Position numbers and translations under genes: made by a program. The notes below the pieces were generated by a model. The model saw only the letters and a program-made list of their open reading frames with translations, was not told where the DNA came from and did no database searches. A stretch of DNA of 64,000 nucleotides from Paenarthrobacter sp. AR 02 (lineage in GTDB: Bacteria > Actinomycetota > Actinomycetes > Actinomycetales > Micrococcaceae). The stretch is taken from positions 1 through 64,000 of the forward strand of contig NZ_JAJUKH010000015.1 in the NCBI RefSeq assembly GCF_021538675.1. Direction: 5' to 3'. Below, in pieces: positions 53,692 through 63,232 of the stretch. Every line of letters starts with the position of its first letter. The stretch's first letter is position 1.

Positions 53692-54756
53692 ATGAGCAGC
53701 GAAAACGCCGCCCCCGAGGCCAGCGCAGGCCCTGACGCGGCAGTTACCGGAACTGCCGAGCAGCCGACGGGCGCAGCGCGCCGCCGTGGCCCTTTCCGCG
53801 TGGGCGAACGGGTGCAACTCACGGACGAACGTGGCCGAATGAACACCGTGATGCTGGAAGTCGGCGGGGCGTTCCATACACACAAGGGCTTCCTGAACCA
53901 CGATGAGATCATCGGCAAGATGGATGGTTCCGTGGTCACCAACAACGTCGGCCAGCAGTACCAGACGCTCAGGCCGCTGCTGTCCGACTTCGTCTTGTCC
54001 ATGCCTCGCGGTGCAGCCGTTGTTTATCCGAAGGACGCTGCCCAGATCGTCACCATGGCCGACATTTTCCCGGGCGCACGCGTCGTGGAAGCCGGAGTCG
54101 GTTCCGGTGCCCTGTCCATTTCCCTGCTCCGGGCTGTCGGCGACGGCGGTTACCTGCACTCCTTCGAGCGCCGCTCGGAATTCGCCGACATCGCCCGCGG
54201 GAACGTCGAGACAATCTTCGGTGGTCCGCACCCGGCCTGGCAGATCTCGTTGGGTGACTTCCAGGAAGAGGTCGTCAAGGCCGAAGCCCCCGGATCCGTC
54301 GACCGCGTCGTGCTCGACATGCTGGCTCCCTGGGAGTGCGTGGACGCCGTGGCTACCGTGCTGGCGCCTGGCGGTGTGTGGATCAACTATGTAGCGACGG
54401 TCACCCAGCTGTCCCGCACTGCCGAAGCCATCCGCGCTGACGGACGTTTCACCGAGCCTGATGCCTGGGAGTCGATGGTACGTGGCTGGCACCTTGAGGG
54501 TCTGGCTGTCCGGCCGGATCACCGCATGGTGGCGCACACCGGCTTCCTGCTGGTCACCCGCCGCCTCGCCGATGGCGTCACCGGAATCTCGGTAAAGCGC
54601 CGCCCTTCCAAGACCGAGTTCAGCGAAGAAGACCTGAACGCCTGGACCCCCGGCGCAGTTGGGGAACGCGCGGTTTCGGACAAGAAACTCCGCCGCGCGG
54701 CGCGTGATGCCATCGCCGGAACCAACGTCCAGGATGACCCCACAGTCACAAACTGA
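53692..54756 (+). CDS. tRNA (adenine-N1)-methyltransferase TrmI
   Basis: The 354-residue protein has a poorly conserved acidic N terminus (residues 1-40). A small beta domain and a Rossmann SAM domain follow, with VVEAGVGSGALSISLLRAV and DRVVLDMLAPWECVD. It matches the TrmI class that makes m1A58 in tRNA. Its position directly upstream of the proteasome ATPase is a conserved actinobacterial arrangement, from memory. Confidence 0.9.
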   Translation: MSSENAAPEASAGPDAAVTGTAEQPTGAARRRGPFRVGERVQLTDERGRMNTVMLEVGGAFHTHKGFLNHDEIIGKMDGSVVTNNVGQQYQTLRPLLSDFVLSMPRGAAVVYPKDAAQIVTMADIFPGARVVEAGVGSGALSISLLRAVGDGGYLHSFERRSEFADIARGNVETIFGGPHPAWQISLGDFQEEVVKAEAPGSVDRVVLDMLAPWECVDAVATVLAPGGVWINYVATVTQLSRTAEAIRADGRFTEPDAWESMVRGWHLEGLAVRPDHRMVAHTGFLLVTRRLADGVTGISVKRRPSKTEFSEEDLNAWTPGAVGERAVSDKKLRRAARDAIAGTNVQDDPTVTN

Positions 54757-54853
54757 CAAAGGTCACAATAGGGTCCGCATTCCGAATGTCACCCAGCACC
54801 CTGAGCTTTTCGGGACTAAGGTCTTGTTAAGCGCAGGAAGGGGCTGATGATTC

Positions 54854-56662
54854 GTGGACACGTCAAACAACGACCTTGGACGGCAGACGCCGGAAGAAGG
54901 ACACGCCGCACCGGAAGAGGCAGCAAGCCGGGGGCTGGCCCCCGCGCAACCGTCGGAGGCCTCGAGTGAACTGACTGTTGCCGAGCGGCAGATCAACATC
55001 CTCCGGGACAAGCTCCGCCACATCGACCGCCAGCTGGCCGCCGCTACGCAGAACAACGGCAAGCTCGTCAGCATGCTGGAAGCAGCGAAGTCCGAGATCC
55101 TGCGCTTGAAGGGTGCGTTGGAGCAGGAGGGGCAGCCGCCCTACAGCTTTGGGACCGTGGTGCAGGTCAACCCCCGGAAGCAACCCTCGGCCGGGAGCTC
55201 AGGCCAGGCCGCAACCGAAGAGTCGGTCGATATCTTCAACGCCGGCCGCAAGATGCGCGTGGGTGTCAGTCCCTTGGTCAACATCAACCAGCTTGCCGTC
55301 GGACAGGAAGTCCTGCTCAACGAAGCACTTCTGGTGGTAGCCGGTCTGGGTTACGAGCGCGCAGGCGAACTCGTCACGCTGAAGGAGATGCTCGGCAAGG
55401 ACCGGGCACTGGTAGTGGGCCGGGCTGATGAGGAACGCGTCGTGCGGCTTTCCGGGGCCCTGCAGAACATCCACCTGAAGGTGGGCGACGCGTTGTCACT
55501 GGACTCACGCACAGGGTATGCCCTGGAAAAGGTCCCGCGCGCCGAGGTGGAAAACCTTGTCCTCGAAGAAGTACCCGACATCACCTACCAGGACATCGGC
55601 GGCCTCGGCCCGCAGATCGAACAGATCCGTGACGCCGTCGAACTGCCGTTCCTGCACCCTGATCTTTACCGTGAGCACGGCCTGAAGGCGCCGAAGGGCA
55701 TCCTGCTGTACGGCCCTCCGGGCTGCGGCAAGACGCTGATCGCCAAAGCCGTGGCCAATTCATTGGCTGCACGTGCAGCCGAGCGTGCCGGCAACACGGA
55801 GGTCAAGAGCTACTTCCTCAATATCAAGGGCCCGGAGCTGCTCGACAAATACGTGGGTGAAACGGAACGCCACATCCGTCTGATCTTCTCGCGTGCCCGC
55901 GAGAAGGCCTCCGATGGCAGCCCGGTGGTGGTCTTCTTCGATGAAATGGATTCGCTGTTCCGTACACGCGGCACCGGTGTGTCCTCCGACGTCGAAACCA
56001 CCATCGTTCCGCAGTTGCTCAGCGAGATCGACGGCGTGGAACGGCTCGATAACGTGATCGTCATCGGTGCTTCAAACCGTGAGGACATGATCGATCCCGC
56101 GATCCTTCGCCCGGGTCGGCTCGATGTCAAGGTCAAGATCCAGCGGCCCGATGCCGAGGCTGCAGCGGACATCTTCGGGAAGTACATCACCACGGACCTG
56201 CCTTTCCACGCCCAGGACCTCGCTGAGTACGGGGGAGACGTGCAAGCCACCGTGGACGCCATGGTCCAGCGAACGGTGGAGGCCATGTATTCGACGGAGA
56301 AGTCCAACGAATACCTCGAAGTCACCTACGCCAACGGCGATACGGAGATGCTGTACTTCAAGGACTTCAACTCCGGCGCAGTGGTCCAGAACGTGGTGGA
56401 CCGGGCCAAGAAATACGCCATCAAGGACCTGCTGACCAACCACCAAAAAGGCCTTCGCATCGAGCACCTGCTGCGGGCCGTGGTGGACGAATTCCGTGAG
56501 CACGAGGACATGCCCAACACCACCAACCCGGACGACTGGGCCAGGATTTCGGGCAAGAAGGGCGAACGGATCACGTACATCCGCACGATCGTTCAGGGTA
56601 AGGCCGGGCAGGAGCCTGGCAAGTCGATCGAGACTACCGCCAACACGGGCCAGTACCTGTGA
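54854..56662 (+). CDS. mpa: Proteasome ATPase Mpa/ARC
   Basis: The 602-residue AAA+ unfoldase recognises Pup-tagged proteins and feeds the 20S core. It has an N-terminal coiled coil (residues about 38-90), two OB folds, Walker A GPPGCGKT, Walker B VVVFFDEMD and SRH GASNREDMIDPAILRPGR. It ends in the GQYL tail that docks to the proteasome. Start is GTG 54854, and the stop overlaps the dop GTG. Confidence 0.97.
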   Translation: MDTSNNDLGRQTPEEGHAAPEEAASRGLAPAQPSEASSELTVAERQINILRDKLRHIDRQLAAATQNNGKLVSMLEAAKSEILRLKGALEQEGQPPYSFGTVVQVNPRKQPSAGSSGQAATEESVDIFNAGRKMRVGVSPLVNINQLAVGQEVLLNEALLVVAGLGYERAGELVTLKEMLGKDRALVVGRADEERVVRLSGALQNIHLKVGDALSLDSRTGYALEKVPRAEVENLVLEEVPDITYQDIGGLGPQIEQIRDAVELPFLHPDLYREHGLKAPKGILLYGPPGCGKTLIAKAVANSLAARAAERAGNTEVKSYFLNIKGPELLDKYVGETERHIRLIFSRAREKASDGSPVVVFFDEMDSLFRTRGTGVSSDVETTIVPQLLSEIDGVERLDNVIVIGASNREDMIDPAILRPGRLDVKVKIQRPDAEAAADIFGKYITTDLPFHAQDLAEYGGDVQATVDAMVQRTVEAMYSTEKSNEYLEVTYANGDTEMLYFKDFNSGAVVQNVVDRAKKYAIKDLLTNHQKGLRIEHLLRAVVDEFREHEDMPNTTNPDDWARISGKKGERITYIRTIVQGKAGQEPGKSIETTANTGQYL

Positions 56663-58332
56663 CAGCAAGAATCGAAGGAACACCGGCCGGGCAGTTGCCC
56701 GAAGGTGGCGCGATGCGCGTCATGGGCTCGGAAACCGAATACGGAATCCACGCACCGTCGGCCCCCGGCGCGAACGCCACCATGATGTCTGCCCGGATCA
56801 TCCAGGCTTACGCCACGGTGACCCGCCAACGCGCCGCCGGGGGAGCGGAGACCCGCTGGGATTACACCGACGAGGAACCCTTGCATGACGCCCGGGGGTG
56901 GACCTTGGACCGGGCGGCAGCGGACCCCAGCCAGCTGACGGACCAGCCGCCGGTGCTCGACGCCGAGGCTGTGGCCTTGGCTTATGGCCGCCAGGAGTTG
57001 GAACTGGACGGCGCGGACGAGTCCGGCTCCCTGCTGATGAACATGGTCCTGGGAAATGGCGCGCGCCTCTACGTGGACCATGCGCATCCCGAGTACTCGA
57101 GCCCGGAAGTCACCAACCCGCGTGACGCCGTCGCCTGGGACGCAGCCGGGGATCTCGTCGCGCTGGCCACGGTCCGGAAAGTCGCGGCTGATACCAGCCT
57201 TCCACCCATCAATCTGTACAAGAACAACACAGACAACAAGTCCGTGTCCTACGGGTCGCATGAGAACTACCTCATGCCCCGGTCGGTGCCCTTCGGTGAC
57301 ATCATCCGTGGATTGACCCCGTTCTTTGTTTCCCGCCAGGCGATATGCGGTGCAGGACGGGTCGGCCTTGGCCAGGACAGTTCAACGCCCGGGTACCAGA
57401 TCAGCCAGCGCGCCGATTTCTTCGAAGCTGAGGTGGGGCTGGAGACCACCATCCGGCGGCCCATCATCAACACCCGGGACGAGCCCCACGCCACCGCTGA
57501 CAAGTACCGGCGACTCCATGTGATCATTGGGGACGCGAACCTCAGCCAGGTGTCCAACTACCTCAAATTCGGCACCACGGCCATGGTTCTGAGCCTGATC
57601 GAGGCCGGGCAGGCCCCAAAGATCGAAGTCCATGAGCCGGTCCAGGCCCTCCAGGCCGTCAGCCATGACACGACACTCACGGCCACCGTGCGGCTCATCG
57701 ACGGACGCAGGGTGACGGCCCTCGACCTTCAGTGGATGTACTACGAAGCGGCTTCGAAGCTGGCGCAGGAAACAGGGGTGTCGGATTCGGTCACGGGCGA
57801 CGGCCACACCCACGGGGTCTTGTCCCAGTGGGAGTCCACGCTCACCACGCTCGGAACCGACCTCGACGCCGCCGCTTCCTCAGTGGAGTGGGTGGCCAAG
57901 AAATCACTGCTGGAGGGGTACCGCAACCGGGACGGACTCGCCTGGGACGACGCCCGGCTGGGTCTGGTGGACCTGCAGTGGGCTGATATCCGACCGGAGA
58001 AAGGCCTCTACTACCGGTTGCTCTCCAGGGACCGCATGGCACGCATAGTCGACGACGGCGACATCGCCCGGGCGGTGAGCGAACCGCCGTCGGACACCAG
58101 GGCCTACTTCCGCGGCCGCTGCGTCACCAAGTACGGCAAGGACGTCGTCGGTGCCAGTTGGGACTCGGTTATTTTCGACGTTCCAGGGCTCGGCAAGCTC
58201 CAGCGGGTGCCCACTCGGGAGCCTTTGAGGGGGACCCGTTCCCTGACCGGAGCGCTGTTCGACCGCCATCCGGAGGCCGGCCCTTTCCTTGCCGAATTGA
58301 TGGGGCAAGGCCAGCCACCGGCAAAGGCCTGA
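56659..58332 (+). CDS. dop: Depupylase / Pup deamidase Dop
   Basis: The 557-residue glutamine-synthetase-fold enzyme deamidates Pup's C-terminal Gln and removes Pup from substrates. Motifs are GSETEYGIHA, GARLYVDHAHPEYSSPE and YKNNTDNKSVSYGSHENYL. GTG 56659 overlaps the mpa stop, but an ATG at 56713 (MRVMGSETEYG) aligns better with the usual Dop start, so the true N terminus could be 18 residues shorter. It precedes pup, whose product ends in Gln and needs Dop. Confidence 0.93.
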   Translation: MTARIEGTPAGQLPEGGAMRVMGSETEYGIHAPSAPGANATMMSARIIQAYATVTRQRAAGGAETRWDYTDEEPLHDARGWTLDRAAADPSQLTDQPPVLDAEAVALAYGRQELELDGADESGSLLMNMVLGNGARLYVDHAHPEYSSPEVTNPRDAVAWDAAGDLVALATVRKVAADTSLPPINLYKNNTDNKSVSYGSHENYLMPRSVPFGDIIRGLTPFFVSRQAICGAGRVGLGQDSSTPGYQISQRADFFEAEVGLETTIRRPIINTRDEPHATADKYRRLHVIIGDANLSQVSNYLKFGTTAMVLSLIEAGQAPKIEVHEPVQALQAVSHDTTLTATVRLIDGRRVTALDLQWMYYEAASKLAQETGVSDSVTGDGHTHGVLSQWESTLTTLGTDLDAAASSVEWVAKKSLLEGYRNRDGLAWDDARLGLVDLQWADIRPEKGLYYRLLSRDRMARIVDDGDIARAVSEPPSDTRAYFRGRCVTKYGKDVVGASWDSVIFDVPGLGKLQRVPTREPLRGTRSLTGALFDRHPEAGPFLAELMGQGQPPAKA

Positions 58333-58411
58333 TCCGGTTCGCCACAGGCGGCTTGGCTGCGGGCCAAAGCCGTCCGCAACGGCCCGCAGCGTGGCAATAT
58401 TGCAGTAGGAA

Positions 58412-58429
58412 GTCTCCGTCCCCGGAGAC
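58412..58429 (+). promoter_or_regulatory. Hairpin just upstream of the pup ribosome-binding site
   Basis: GTCTCCG and CGGAGAC form a perfect 7-bp stem with a TCCC loop. It lies 8-20 nt before GGGAGAAGG and the pup ATG. It might set pup mRNA stability or translation relative to dop. No T tract follows, so termination is unlikely. Confidence 0.35.
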
Positions 58430-58448
58430 GGACAGTAGGGAGAAGGAA

Positions 58449-58652
58449 ATGGCAGCTCAGGAGCAGCAACAACCGCAGTCACGGGAAACCGAAACTGAAG
58501 TGGACCTCCCGGAGGCGCCGCCGGCAGCACCCGAAGCGAAGGCCTCGGAGGCGACCCAGGGCGTGGATGACCTCCTGGACGAAATTGACGGCGTTTTGGA
58601 GTCCAACGCCGAGGAATTCGTCCGGGCGTTCGTTCAAAAGGGTGGCCAATAA
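58449..58652 (+). CDS. pup: Prokaryotic ubiquitin-like protein Pup
   Basis: The 67-residue intrinsically disordered modifier is largely Glu/Asp/Pro-rich. It carries the Mpa-binding helix region DDLLDEIDGVLESNAEEFVRAF and ends VQKGGQ. The C-terminal Gln means it must be deamidated by Dop before PafA joins it to lysines. GGGAGAAGG precedes the ATG. prcB follows 79 nt later. Confidence 0.96.
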   Translation: MAAQEQQQPQSRETETEVDLPEAPPAAPEAKASEATQGVDDLLDEIDGVLESNAEEFVRAFVQKGGQ

Positions 58653-58731
58653 CGCCCAGCCACCACGGGTTGTACGGCCCGGCCGCGTGAGGCCGCCGGG
58701 CATCGGAACGCAGAGTCGAAGGAGTGCAGCA

Positions 58732-59541
58732 ATGCAGGACCCATCAACCGGCCCCCTGGCCAACCAGGCAACGTCTTCCTTTACGGAGCATCTCCAACGA
58801 TCCCGTCCCGAGCTCCTGCCGTTCAACCAACTACTGCCGGCCGGTACCGTGCCGTCGTCCCCCCACGCCACCACGATCGTCGCTTTGACATATGCCGGCG
58901 GGGTGCTGATGGCCGGTGACCGCCGGGCTACCATGGGCAACGTCATTGCCAGCAGGCACATCGAGAAGGTGTTCCCGGCTGACGAGTACTCTGTGCTTGG
59001 TATCGCCGGGACGGCCGGCCTGGCCATCGATATCACGCGCCTGTTCCAGGTTGAGCTCGAACACTACGAGAAGATCGAGGGAACACTGCTCAGCCTCGTG
59101 GGCAAGGCCAACCGCCTCGGGGCCATGATCCGGGGGAACCTGCCCATGGCGATGCAGGGAATGGCCGTCATACCGCTCTTCGCCGGATTCGACCATTCAT
59201 CCGGAGTCGGCCGCCTGTTTTCCTACGACGTCACAGGTGGACGCTATGAAGAGCAGGAGCACCACTCCGTGGGATCGGGGTCGGTGTTCGCCCGCGGCGC
59301 CCTGAAGAAGCTCTGGAAACCGAACCTCCCGGAGGAGGCTGCCGTCGCCGTGGCTGTCGAGGCCCTTTACGACGCCGCCGACGACGACTCCGCCACAGGC
59401 GGGCCGGACCCTGTCCGGCAACTCTGGCCGGTGGTGTACACGGTTAATCGCGCTGGTCACCGACGGGTTCCCGAAAGGGACCTGGCGGCCATCGCCGGGG
59501 CCATTGTTGAGTCGCGGGCCATCGCCGGACGGGAGGCCTGA
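58732..59541 (+). CDS. prcB: 20S proteasome beta subunit PrcB
   Basis: The 269-residue Ntn hydrolase has a propeptide of about 47 residues. Cleavage is expected at PHAT|TIVALTYAGGV or one residue earlier, exposing the catalytic Thr. Motifs include GDRRATMGN with its Lys/Asp catalytic residues downstream and GIAGTAGLAID. It forms the inner rings of the core particle. AAGGAG precedes the ATG. prcA starts 1 nt after the stop. Confidence 0.96.
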   Translation: MQDPSTGPLANQATSSFTEHLQRSRPELLPFNQLLPAGTVPSSPHATTIVALTYAGGVLMAGDRRATMGNVIASRHIEKVFPADEYSVLGIAGTAGLAIDITRLFQVELEHYEKIEGTLLSLVGKANRLGAMIRGNLPMAMQGMAVIPLFAGFDHSSGVGRLFSYDVTGGRYEEQEHHSVGSGSVFARGALKKLWKPNLPEEAAVAVAVEALYDAADDDSATGGPDPVRQLWPVVYTVNRAGHRRVPERDLAAIAGAIVESRAIAGREA

Positions 59542-59542
59542 G

Positions 59543-60250
59543 ATGACGCAGCAGTTCTATGTATCGCCCGAGCAACTGATGAAGGACCGTGCGGACTTCG
59601 CACGGAAAGGCATCGCACGTGGCCGTTCCGTTGTGGTCATCAGTTGCGCGGATGGCATCGCCTTGATAGCCGAAAACCCGTCACCCTCCCTGCACAAGAT
59701 CGGCGAGATCTATGACAAGATCGCCTTCGCCGCAGTGGGAAAGTACAACGAATTCGAAAGCCTTCGACAGGCCGGCGTCAGGTACGCTGACGTCCGCGGC
59801 TACTCGTACGATCGCGAAGACGTGACTGCCCGCGGACTGGCGAGCGTCTACGCCCAGAGCCTGGGTGCCGTGTTCACCGCCGAACAGAAGCCGTTCGAGG
59901 TAGAACTGGCCGTAGCCGAGGTTGGCCCCACCCGGGAGCAGGATCACCTCTACCGGCTCACTTTTGACGGATCGATCGCTGACGAGAATGGTTTTGTGGT
60001 CATGGGCGGCCTGGCTGACCAGATCTCCGACATCGTCCGTGAGGCTTGGGAGCCGGAAATCACCCTGGCCGGGGCCATGCGTTTGGCGTTGCGCGCCTTG
60101 GCGACAGACAAGGAAGCGGATGAACTGCCCGCCACCGCCGTCGAGGCAGCAGTGCTGTACCGCGCCTCCGAAAGCCACCGTGGCTCGCGCAGGGCTTTCC
60201 GGCGGTTGCTGCCCGAGGATATGACCCGGTTGCTCACAGAGGAGACCTGA
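59543..60250 (+). CDS. prcA: 20S proteasome alpha subunit PrcA
   Basis: The 235-residue subunit forms the outer rings that gate entry. It starts MTQQFYVSPEQLMKDRADFARKGIARGRSVV and has the alpha-type gating N terminus and IGEIYDKIAFAAVGKYNEFE. The ATG at 59543 follows GGGAGG. pafA begins 1 nt after the stop, giving tight prcB-prcA-pafA coupling. Confidence 0.96.
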   Translation: MTQQFYVSPEQLMKDRADFARKGIARGRSVVVISCADGIALIAENPSPSLHKIGEIYDKIAFAAVGKYNEFESLRQAGVRYADVRGYSYDREDVTARGLASVYAQSLGAVFTAEQKPFEVELAVAEVGPTREQDHLYRLTFDGSIADENGFVVMGGLADQISDIVREAWEPEITLAGAMRLALRALATDKEADELPATAVEAAVLYRASESHRGSRRAFRRLLPEDMTRLLTEET

Positions 60251-60251
60251 G

Positions 60252-61616
60252 ATGGACAAGCGAATATTTGGCATTGAAACGGAGTTTGGAATCTCCTATT
60301 CCAGCCCGGATTCGCGCCCGCTGGCACCGGAGGAAGTCGCACGATACCTCTTCCGCAAGGTGGTCAGCTGGGGCAGGTCGTCGAACGTGTTCCTGACCAA
60401 CGGCTCCCGCCTGTACTTGGACGTTGGTTCGCACCCTGAATATGCCACGGCTGAATGCGACGACCTCGCCCAGCTCATCGCCCATGACCGGGCCGGCGAA
60501 CTTATCCTGGACGACCTCGTGGACGAAGCCCAGTCGAGGCTTGCTGCGGAGGGCTTCAACGGCACGGTTTATCTCTTCAAGAACAACACCGACTCCGCAG
60601 GCAACTCCTACGGCAGCCACGAAAACTACCTCATCCCGAGGCGCGGGGAGTTTTCCCGCCTCGCTGAGATCCTCATTCCCTTCCTGGTGACCCGGCAGTT
60701 GATCGCCGGTGCGGGCAAGGTCCTGAAGACCCCGCACGGCGCCACGTTCGCGTTCTCCCAGCGCGCCGATCACATCTGGGAAGGCGTGTCGTCGGCCACC
60801 ACCCGATCGCGTCCCATCATCAACACCCGTGATGAGCCGCACGCCGATGCCGAGTTCTACCGCCGCCTTCACGTAATCGTGGGCGACTCCAACATGTCCG
60901 AGACCACCGCGCTGCTCAAAGTCGGAACCGTCGACCTCATCCTGCGCATGATCGAGGCCGGCGTCATTATGCGTGACATGCGGATGGAGAACCCCATCCG
61001 CAGCATCAGGGAAATTTCCCATGACCTGACCGGGCGCGCACTGGTACGGCTTGCCAATGGCCGGCAACTGACGGCGCTGGACATCCAGCGGGAGTACCTG
61101 GCAAAGGTCACCGACTTCGTGGCCAGCAACGGGGCGCACAACGCCCATGTACCGCTCATCCTTGATCTGTGGAAGCGGACTCTGGATGCGATCGAAAGCG
61201 GCGATACCAGCACCATCGACACCGAAGTTGACTGGGCCATCAAGAAGAAGCTCATGGATGGCTACATGCGCCGGCATAACCTCGGCCTGGACTCGCCCCG
61301 CATCGCCCAGCTCGACCTCACCTATCACGATATCTCCCGGCAGCGCGGCCTCTTCTTCCTGCTGCAGGCCCGTGGAGCAGCCCGCCGCCTCGTGACCGAG
61401 ACTGACGTGAAGGACGCCGTGGACGCGCCGCCCCAGACTACCCGCGCCAAGTTGCGTGGGGACTTCGTCCGGAGGGCTCAGGAGCTTGGCCGTGACTACA
61501 CGGTGGACTGGGTGCACTTGAAGCTTAATGACCGCGCGCACCAGACGATCCTGTGCAAGGACCCGTTCCGCAGTGTCGACGAGCGGGTGGACGCCCTCCT
61601 GGACTCTATGAGCTGA
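60252..61616 (+). CDS. pafA: Pup--protein ligase PafA
   Basis: The 454-residue enzyme joins deamidated Pup to substrate lysines through a phosphorylated Glu intermediate. It has GIETEFGISYSS, LTNGSRLYLDVGSHPEYATAECDD and FKNNTDSAGNSYGSHENYL, paralogous to Dop but shorter and lacking the Dop loop. GGAGACC precedes the ATG. Confidence 0.96.
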   Translation: MDKRIFGIETEFGISYSSPDSRPLAPEEVARYLFRKVVSWGRSSNVFLTNGSRLYLDVGSHPEYATAECDDLAQLIAHDRAGELILDDLVDEAQSRLAAEGFNGTVYLFKNNTDSAGNSYGSHENYLIPRRGEFSRLAEILIPFLVTRQLIAGAGKVLKTPHGATFAFSQRADHIWEGVSSATTRSRPIINTRDEPHADAEFYRRLHVIVGDSNMSETTALLKVGTVDLILRMIEAGVIMRDMRMENPIRSIREISHDLTGRALVRLANGRQLTALDIQREYLAKVTDFVASNGAHNAHVPLILDLWKRTLDAIESGDTSTIDTEVDWAIKKKLMDGYMRRHNLGLDSPRIAQLDLTYHDISRQRGLFFLLQARGAARRLVTETDVKDAVDAPPQTTRAKLRGDFVRRAQELGRDYTVDWVHLKLNDRAHQTILCKDPFRSVDERVDALLDSMS

Positions 61617-61728
61617 CTCCCAGCTTCACGGGCTATCCTGAGTAGTGGTCTCCTCTAGAGGGGCCACCTGCTTGGATGCGCAGTGCGTCATTCCAAGTCT
61701 CCCTTGCCCCGACGAAAGTGTCTTTTTT

Positions 61729-62655
61729 GTGCGCCGACTCCTAGCAATTCTCCTTCCTGCCCTGCTGCTGATGACCGCGTGCGGAGGAGGAACAACCCCG
61801 GCCAGTGAGCCCACCAGCCAGTCGACGGGAGACCTCTCCAAGCTCGACTCCCTCAAAGTGACGGACAACGGCGACAAGAAGACGCCGGGCGTTGAGTTCG
61901 CCAAGCCGCTCACGGTCGCCGAGCCCACCGTGAAATTGGTCAGTGCCGGCACGGGTGACGCTGTCAAGGCCGGACAGACGGTACAACTCACCTATGTCGT
62001 GATGGATGGCAATGACGGCTCTTCGCTGGAGGACACCTACGCCAGCGACCCCGAAAAGCTGGACATCAACGATCAGTTGAAGTCTTCCAACGCCGCCATG
62101 TACAACGCCATCGTCGGCGCCAAGGTGGGAAGCTACATTGCCATCGCCGCTCCGGGCAACGCGACGGCGTCACCTGCAACTTCTGCCAAGCTGATCGTTT
62201 TCAAGGTGGTCGGAGCCCAGGACGCGGCACCTGTTCTGGACAAGCCTGAGGGCGAGACCGTGACGCCGCCGGCAGGGCTGCCCACCGTGAAGGAAGACGA
62301 CAAGGGCATTCCGCAGATTTCCGTGGACGGGGTTGCCGCTCCGAAGGAACTCATCTCCCAGGACCTGATCAAGGGCAGCGGTGCTGAAGTCAAAGCCACT
62401 GACACACTCACGGTGAACTACGTAGGCGTCACCCTCGTCGGCGGAACCAAGTTCGATTCCAGCTACGACCGCGGACAGTCCACCAGTTTCCCCCTCAGCG
62501 GCGTCATCAAGGGCTGGACCCAGGGCCTTACCGGCAAGACCGTAGGCTCCCGCGTCCTACTGGTCATTCCGCAGGACCTGGCCTACGGCGCTGCCGGCCA
62601 GGGCGAAGCCAAGGGCGACCTCGTCTTCGTCGTAGACATCCTCGGCGTCAAGTAA
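61729..62655 (+). CDS. FKBP-type peptidyl-prolyl isomerase lipoprotein
   Basis: The 308-residue exported protein has a lipoprotein signal (RRLLAILLPALLLMTACGGG, lipidated Cys near residue 18). A first FKBP-like domain (residues about 65-165) lacks the usual active-site aromatic residues. A linker and a canonical C-terminal FKBP domain follow (VNYVGVTLVGGTKFDSS, LSGVIKGWTQGL, VIPQDLAYGAAG). It should assist protein folding outside the cell. GTG 61729 was chosen so that the signal peptide starts with RRLL. It lies between pafA and pafB. Confidence 0.87.
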   Translation: MRRLLAILLPALLLMTACGGGTTPASEPTSQSTGDLSKLDSLKVTDNGDKKTPGVEFAKPLTVAEPTVKLVSAGTGDAVKAGQTVQLTYVVMDGNDGSSLEDTYASDPEKLDINDQLKSSNAAMYNAIVGAKVGSYIAIAAPGNATASPATSAKLIVFKVVGAQDAAPVLDKPEGETVTPPAGLPTVKEDDKGIPQISVDGVAAPKELISQDLIKGSGAEVKATDTLTVNYVGVTLVGGTKFDSSYDRGQSTSFPLSGVIKGWTQGLTGKTVGSRVLLVIPQDLAYGAAGQGEAKGDLVFVVDILGVK

Positions 62656-62741
62656 TCACCGACGCACGTCGACATCCCTGCCGGGTGCTGGCTTAGGCTG
62701 GTATCCGACAACCATTCGTCCATCCTGCAAAAGGAGCAACC

Positions 62742-63137
62742 ATGTCATTTGGTCAGCGTGACTTCGACCGCACCAAGCCTGAAATCGACTTCCCGGAAGG
62801 TGACGTCCCCACGGACCTCGTCATCACGGACCTCATTGAGGGCACGGGCCCGGAGGCAAAAGCCGGAGACACCGTCTCCACGCACTACGTTGGCGTCGCC
62901 TGGTCCACGGGCGAAGAGTTTGACGCTTCCTGGGGCCGCGGCGCTCCGCTCGACTTCCGTGTCGGCGTCGGCCAGGTCATCCAGGGCTGGGACCAGGGCC
63001 TCCTGGGCATGAAAGTTGGCGGCCGCCGTCGACTGGAGATCCCGTCGGAGCTGGCTTACGGCTCCCGGGGTGCCGGCGGAGCGATCAAGCCCAACGAAGC
63101 ACTGATCTTCGTGGTTGACCTCGTCGCTGTCCGCTAG
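62742..63137 (+). CDS. FKBP-type peptidyl-prolyl isomerase, single domain
   Basis: The 131-residue cytosolic protein has GDTVSTHYVGVAW, EFDASWGRGAPLDFRVGVGQVIQGWDQGLLGM and EIPSELAYGSRGAG, all standard FKBP active-site segments. The ATG at 62742 follows AAAAGGAG. A terminator-like structure follows and separates it from pafB. Confidence 0.95.
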   Translation: MSFGQRDFDRTKPEIDFPEGDVPTDLVITDLIEGTGPEAKAGDTVSTHYVGVAWSTGEEFDASWGRGAPLDFRVGVGQVIQGWDQGLLGMKVGGRRRLEIPSELAYGSRGAGGAIKPNEALIFVVDLVAVR

Positions 63138-63151
63138 GACCCGCGTTCCGC

Positions 63152-63204
63152 GCAAGGCGCGTTGCCCTCCGGTTTTACCGGTCGGTGACGCGCCTTGCTG
63201 CTTT
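63152..63204 (+). terminator. Large hairpin after the FKBP gene
   Basis: GCAAGGCGCGT (63152-63162) pairs with ACGCGCCTTGC (63188-63198), and an inner CCGGTTTTACCGG hairpin lies in the loop. Only a short T stretch follows. Confidence 0.65.
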
Positions 63205-63232
63205 CCCGCCGGACTTTAGTAACGTAGCAACC

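Noticed and set aside
61650..61659. Palindrome CCTCTAGAGG between pafA and the FKBP lipoprotein gene
   Set aside because: A single 10-bp palindrome with no conserved partner, T tract or promoter spacing could not be given a role.
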